Positions 5,443 through 7,498 of a DNA stretch of 7,498 nt are shown here, in pieces. Origin of the DNA: Syntrophomonadaceae bacterium (GTDB lineage Bacteria > Bacillota > Syntrophomonadia > Syntrophomonadales > Syntrophothermaceae); the NCBI GenBank assembly GCA_029907055.1, contig JARYMO010000067.1, positions 1 to 7,498 on the forward strand, written 5' to 3'. The notes under the pieces were generated by a model, which searched no databases, was not told the origin of the DNA, and saw only the letters and a program-made list of their open reading frames with translations. The position numbers and the translations under genes are program-made. How positions within the stretch are numbered: position 1 is the first letter of the stretch; every line of letters begins with the position of its first letter.

Positions 5443-6315
5443 ATGGGGCTGATCATCTACTTGAACGGGGAGTTCGTTCCGGAGGAAGAGGCCAAGGTCT
5501 CGGTGTTCGACCACGGCTACCTGTACGGTGACGGGGTCTTCGAGGGCATACGGGCCTACCACGGCAAGGTATTCAGGCTCAAGGAGCACATCGACCGCTT
5601 CTTCGACTCCGCCAAGGCCATCAACATGACCCTCCCGCTCTCCAAGCAGGAGGTCATCGACGTGGTGCGGGAGACCTGCCGGCGCAACGGGCTCACCGAC
5701 TGCTACATCCGCCTCATCGCCTCCCGCGGCAAGGGGGACCTGGGGCTGGACCCGGCCAAGTGCCCGGTGCCGACCATCGTCAACATCGCCTCGTCCATTG
5801 CCCTGTACCCCGAGGAGCTGTACCACACGGGGATGTCCATCATCACCGTGCCCACGCGCCGCAATATCCCGGAAGGGGTCAACCCCCGCATCAAGTCGCT
5901 CAACTACCTCAATAACATCATGGCCAAGATCGAAGCCAGCATCGCGGGGGTGCCGGAGGCGGTGATGCTGAACCAGGAAGGCTACGTGGCCGAGTGCACC
6001 GGCGACAACATCTTCATTGTCAAGGATGGGGTGCTCAAGACGCCGGCGCCCTACCTGGGCATCCTGGAGGGCGTGACCCGCAATGCGGTCATCGAGCTGG
6101 CCCTCAAGCGGGGCATCAAGGTGCTGGAGACCGCCTTCCCGCGCTACGACCTGTTCACCGCCGACGAGTGCTTCCTGACCGGCACCGCCGCCGAACTCAT
6201 CCCGGTGGTGAAGATCGACAACCGGGTCATCGGCGATGGCAAGCCGGGACCGGTATTCTACCAGCTGCTGGAGGACTTCCGCGAGCTGGTGAAGGTGGAC
6301 GGGATCGACATCTAG
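5443..6315 (+). CDS. ilvE: Branched-chain amino acid aminotransferase
   Basis: This PLP enzyme catalyses the last step of valine, isoleucine and leucine synthesis, moving an amino group from glutamate to the branched 2-keto acid. It also acts in the reverse direction. The 290-aa product (from ATG 5443, stop TAG 6313-6315) has the usual length for a fold-type IV aminotransferase. Visible elements are LNGEFVPEEEAKVSVFDHGYLYGDGVFEGIR (7-37) at the N-terminus, Lys151 in PRIKSLNYLNN as the Schiff-base lysine, and the class IV signature E184-C-T-G-D-N189-I-F. Further on are GVTRNAVIELA (210-220) and FLTGTAAELIP (244-254), which bind the cofactor phosphate. The start is supported by AAGGAG 8 bp upstream. 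It is the first gene after the Ile-specific T-box and lies 31 bp from ilvD, so the two are co-transcribed. D-amino acid aminotransferase and aminodeoxychorismate lyase share the fold, but the operon and motifs favour BCAT. Confidence 0.96.
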   Translation: MGLIIYLNGEFVPEEEAKVSVFDHGYLYGDGVFEGIRAYHGKVFRLKEHIDRFFDSAKAINMTLPLSKQEVIDVVRETCRRNGLTDCYIRLIASRGKGDLGLDPAKCPVPTIVNIASSIALYPEELYHTGMSIITVPTRRNIPEGVNPRIKSLNYLNNIMAKIEASIAGVPEAVMLNQEGYVAECTGDNIFIVKDGVLKTPAPYLGILEGVTRNAVIELALKRGIKVLETAFPRYDLFTADECFLTGTAAELIPVVKIDNRVIGDGKPGPVFYQLLEDFRELVKVDGIDI

Positions 6316-6346
6316 CGCCGGCGGGCCGCCGGGTGAGGAGGAAGCC

Positions 6347-7498
6347 ATGAGGAGCGACATCGTCAAGCAAGGGCTGGAGAAGGCCCCGCACCGTTCCCTG
6401 TTCAAGGCCCTGGGGCTCACCGAGGAGGAACTGGCGCGCCCGCTGGTGGGCATTGCCAACCCCTTCAACGAGCTGATCCCGGGTCACATGCACCTGGACC
6501 GTATCGTCGAGGCGGCCAAGGCGGGGGTGCGGATGGCGGGCGGAACGCCCCTGGAGTTTGGTGTCATCGGGGTCTGCGACGGGATTGCCATGAACCACCT
6601 GGGCATGAAGTACTCGCTGGGCAGCCGCGAACTGATTGCCGATTCCATCGAGATCATGGCCATCGCCCATGCCCTGGACGCCATGGTCTTCGTGACCAAC
6701 TGCGACAAGATCATCCCCGGCATGCTGATGGCAGCGGCCCGCCTCAACATCCCCAGCATCTTCATCAGCGGGGGCCCGATGCTGGCGGGGACCTTCCAGG
6801 GGCGGCAGGTCAGCGTCACCAACGTGTTCGAAGCGGTGGGCGCGGTGGCGGCGGGACGCATGACCATGGAGGAGCTGTGTGCGCTAGAAGAATCGGCCTG
6901 CCCTGGCTGCGGCAGCTGTGCCGGAATGTTCACCGCCAACTCCATGAACTGCCTGACGGAGGCCATCGGCATGGGCCTGCCCGGCCACGGCACCATCCCC
7001 GCGGTGCACTCCGAGCGCGTCCGCCTGGCCAAGCAGGCGGGCATGAAGGTCATGGAGCTGCTGGAGCGGGACATCAAGCCCCTGGACATCATGACCCCGG
7101 CGGCCTTCATCAATGCCCTGCGGGTGGACATGGCCATCGGCTGCTCGACCAACTCGGTCCTGCACCTGCTGGCCATCGCCCACGAAGCCGGGGTACCGGT
7201 GGACCTGGACACCTTCAACCGCATTTCCGACTCCACGCCGCACCTGTGCAAGATCGCCCCCGCCGGCAACCACTTCATGCAGGACCTGCATGCCGCCGGC
7301 GGCGTGCAGGCCATCATGCACGAGCTCAACAAGGCAGGGCTGATTGACCGTGCCTGCCTCACCGTCAGCGGAAGGACCGTGGGTGAGAACATCGACCGGG
7401 CCCCGGTGCGTGACCATGCGGTCATCCGGCCCCTGGAAGACCCCTACAGCCCCACGGGCGGGCTGGCCATCCTGTTCGGCAACCTGGCCCCCCAGGGC
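6347..7498 (+). CDS. ilvD: Dihydroxy-acid dehydratase (3' end beyond window)
   Basis: This iron-sulphur enzyme dehydrates 2,3-dihydroxy-isovalerate and 2,3-dihydroxy-3-methylvalerate to the 2-keto acids used by IlvE. The start is ATG 6347, with GAGGAGGAA (6335-6343) just before it. The frame stays open for 384 codons to the last base; the family is about 550 residues, so roughly 30% is missing. Visible motifs are IANPFNELIPGHMHLD (36-51), FGVIGVCDGIAMNH (71-84) with Asp78, and TNCDKIIPGM (117-126), which holds a cluster cysteine (Cys119) and the metal-binding Asp120-Lys121. ACPGCGSCAGMFTANSMN (184-201) holds the next cluster cysteine (Cys191). The cysteine that [2Fe-2S]-type members carry after the N-terminal NxWN region is replaced here by PGH, as in E. 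coli IlvD, suggesting an oxygen-sensitive [4Fe-4S] form. This is inference. Related sugar-acid dehydratases (Edd and others) share the fold, but the ilv operon makes IlvD the clear call. Confidence 0.96.
   Translation, partial: MRSDIVKQGLEKAPHRSLFKALGLTEEELARPLVGIANPFNELIPGHMHLDRIVEAAKAGVRMAGGTPLEFGVIGVCDGIAMNHLGMKYSLGSRELIADSIEIMAIAHALDAMVFVTNCDKIIPGMLMAAARLNIPSIFISGGPMLAGTFQGRQVSVTNVFEAVGAVAAGRMTMEELCALEESACPGCGSCAGMFTANSMNCLTEAIGMGLPGHGTIPAVHSERVRLAKQAGMKVMELLERDIKPLDIMTPAAFINALRVDMAIGCSTNSVLHLLAIAHEAGVPVDLDTFNRISDSTPHLCKIAPAGNHFMQDLHAAGGVQAIMHELNKAGLIDRACLTVSGRTVGENIDRAPVRDHAVIRPLEDPYSPTGGLAILFGNLAPQG

Noticed and set aside
5116..6468. 450-codon - strand frame across the T-box leader and ilvE
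   Set aside because: It is antisense to a clear T-box and ilvE and has no recognisable domain.

Overview
The window is a GC-rich bacterial segment. Its ribosome-binding sites are purine-rich, its amino-acid biosynthesis operon is controlled by a T-box leader, and it carries a metal-dependent HD-GYP phosphodiesterase. A T-box in front of branched-chain amino acid genes points to a high-GC member of the Bacillota (Moorella, Pelotomaculum or Symbiobacterium-like in character). The genus cannot be named from this sequence.

Layout. Positions 1-960 (+) hold the end, or all, of an unrecognised acidic protein with one membrane segment near its C-terminus. Positions 961-1222 are ambiguous: a hairpin that looks like a terminator sits inside a possible 41-codon ORF. 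Positions 1223-1435 (+) encode a 70-aa two-helix membrane protein with a strong Shine-Dalgarno (SD) sequence. Positions 1525-2637 (-) encode an HD-GYP cyclic-di-GMP phosphodiesterase with its metal-binding residues intact. The divergent spacer 2638-2910 has a candidate promoter for each direction and a long interrupted inverted repeat. Positions 2911-4893 (+) encode a 660-aa protein of unknown function with an NTF2-like module in the middle. A doubtful 61-aa ORF overlaps its stop codon.

From 5072 onward the window is a classic regulated biosynthetic operon. It has a near-consensus sigma-A promoter (TTGACA, 17 bp, TATACT), a T-box leader of about 290 nt with a legible AUC (isoleucine) specifier, T-box sequence and intrinsic terminator, then ilvE (branched-chain aminotransferase) and ilvD (dihydroxy-acid dehydratase, cut by the window end). 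Uncharged tRNA-Ile would stabilise the antiterminator and allow ilvE-ilvD expression. IlvD makes the branched-chain 2-keto acids and IlvE transaminates them to valine, isoleucine and leucine.

Nothing here is clearly a new system. The least explained parts are the 660-aa protein, the tail-anchored-like protein at the left edge, the small ORFs, and the structured divergent spacer shared by the HD-GYP gene and the 660-aa gene. There are no tRNA or rRNA genes, CRISPR arrays, transposases or phage genes that I can see.
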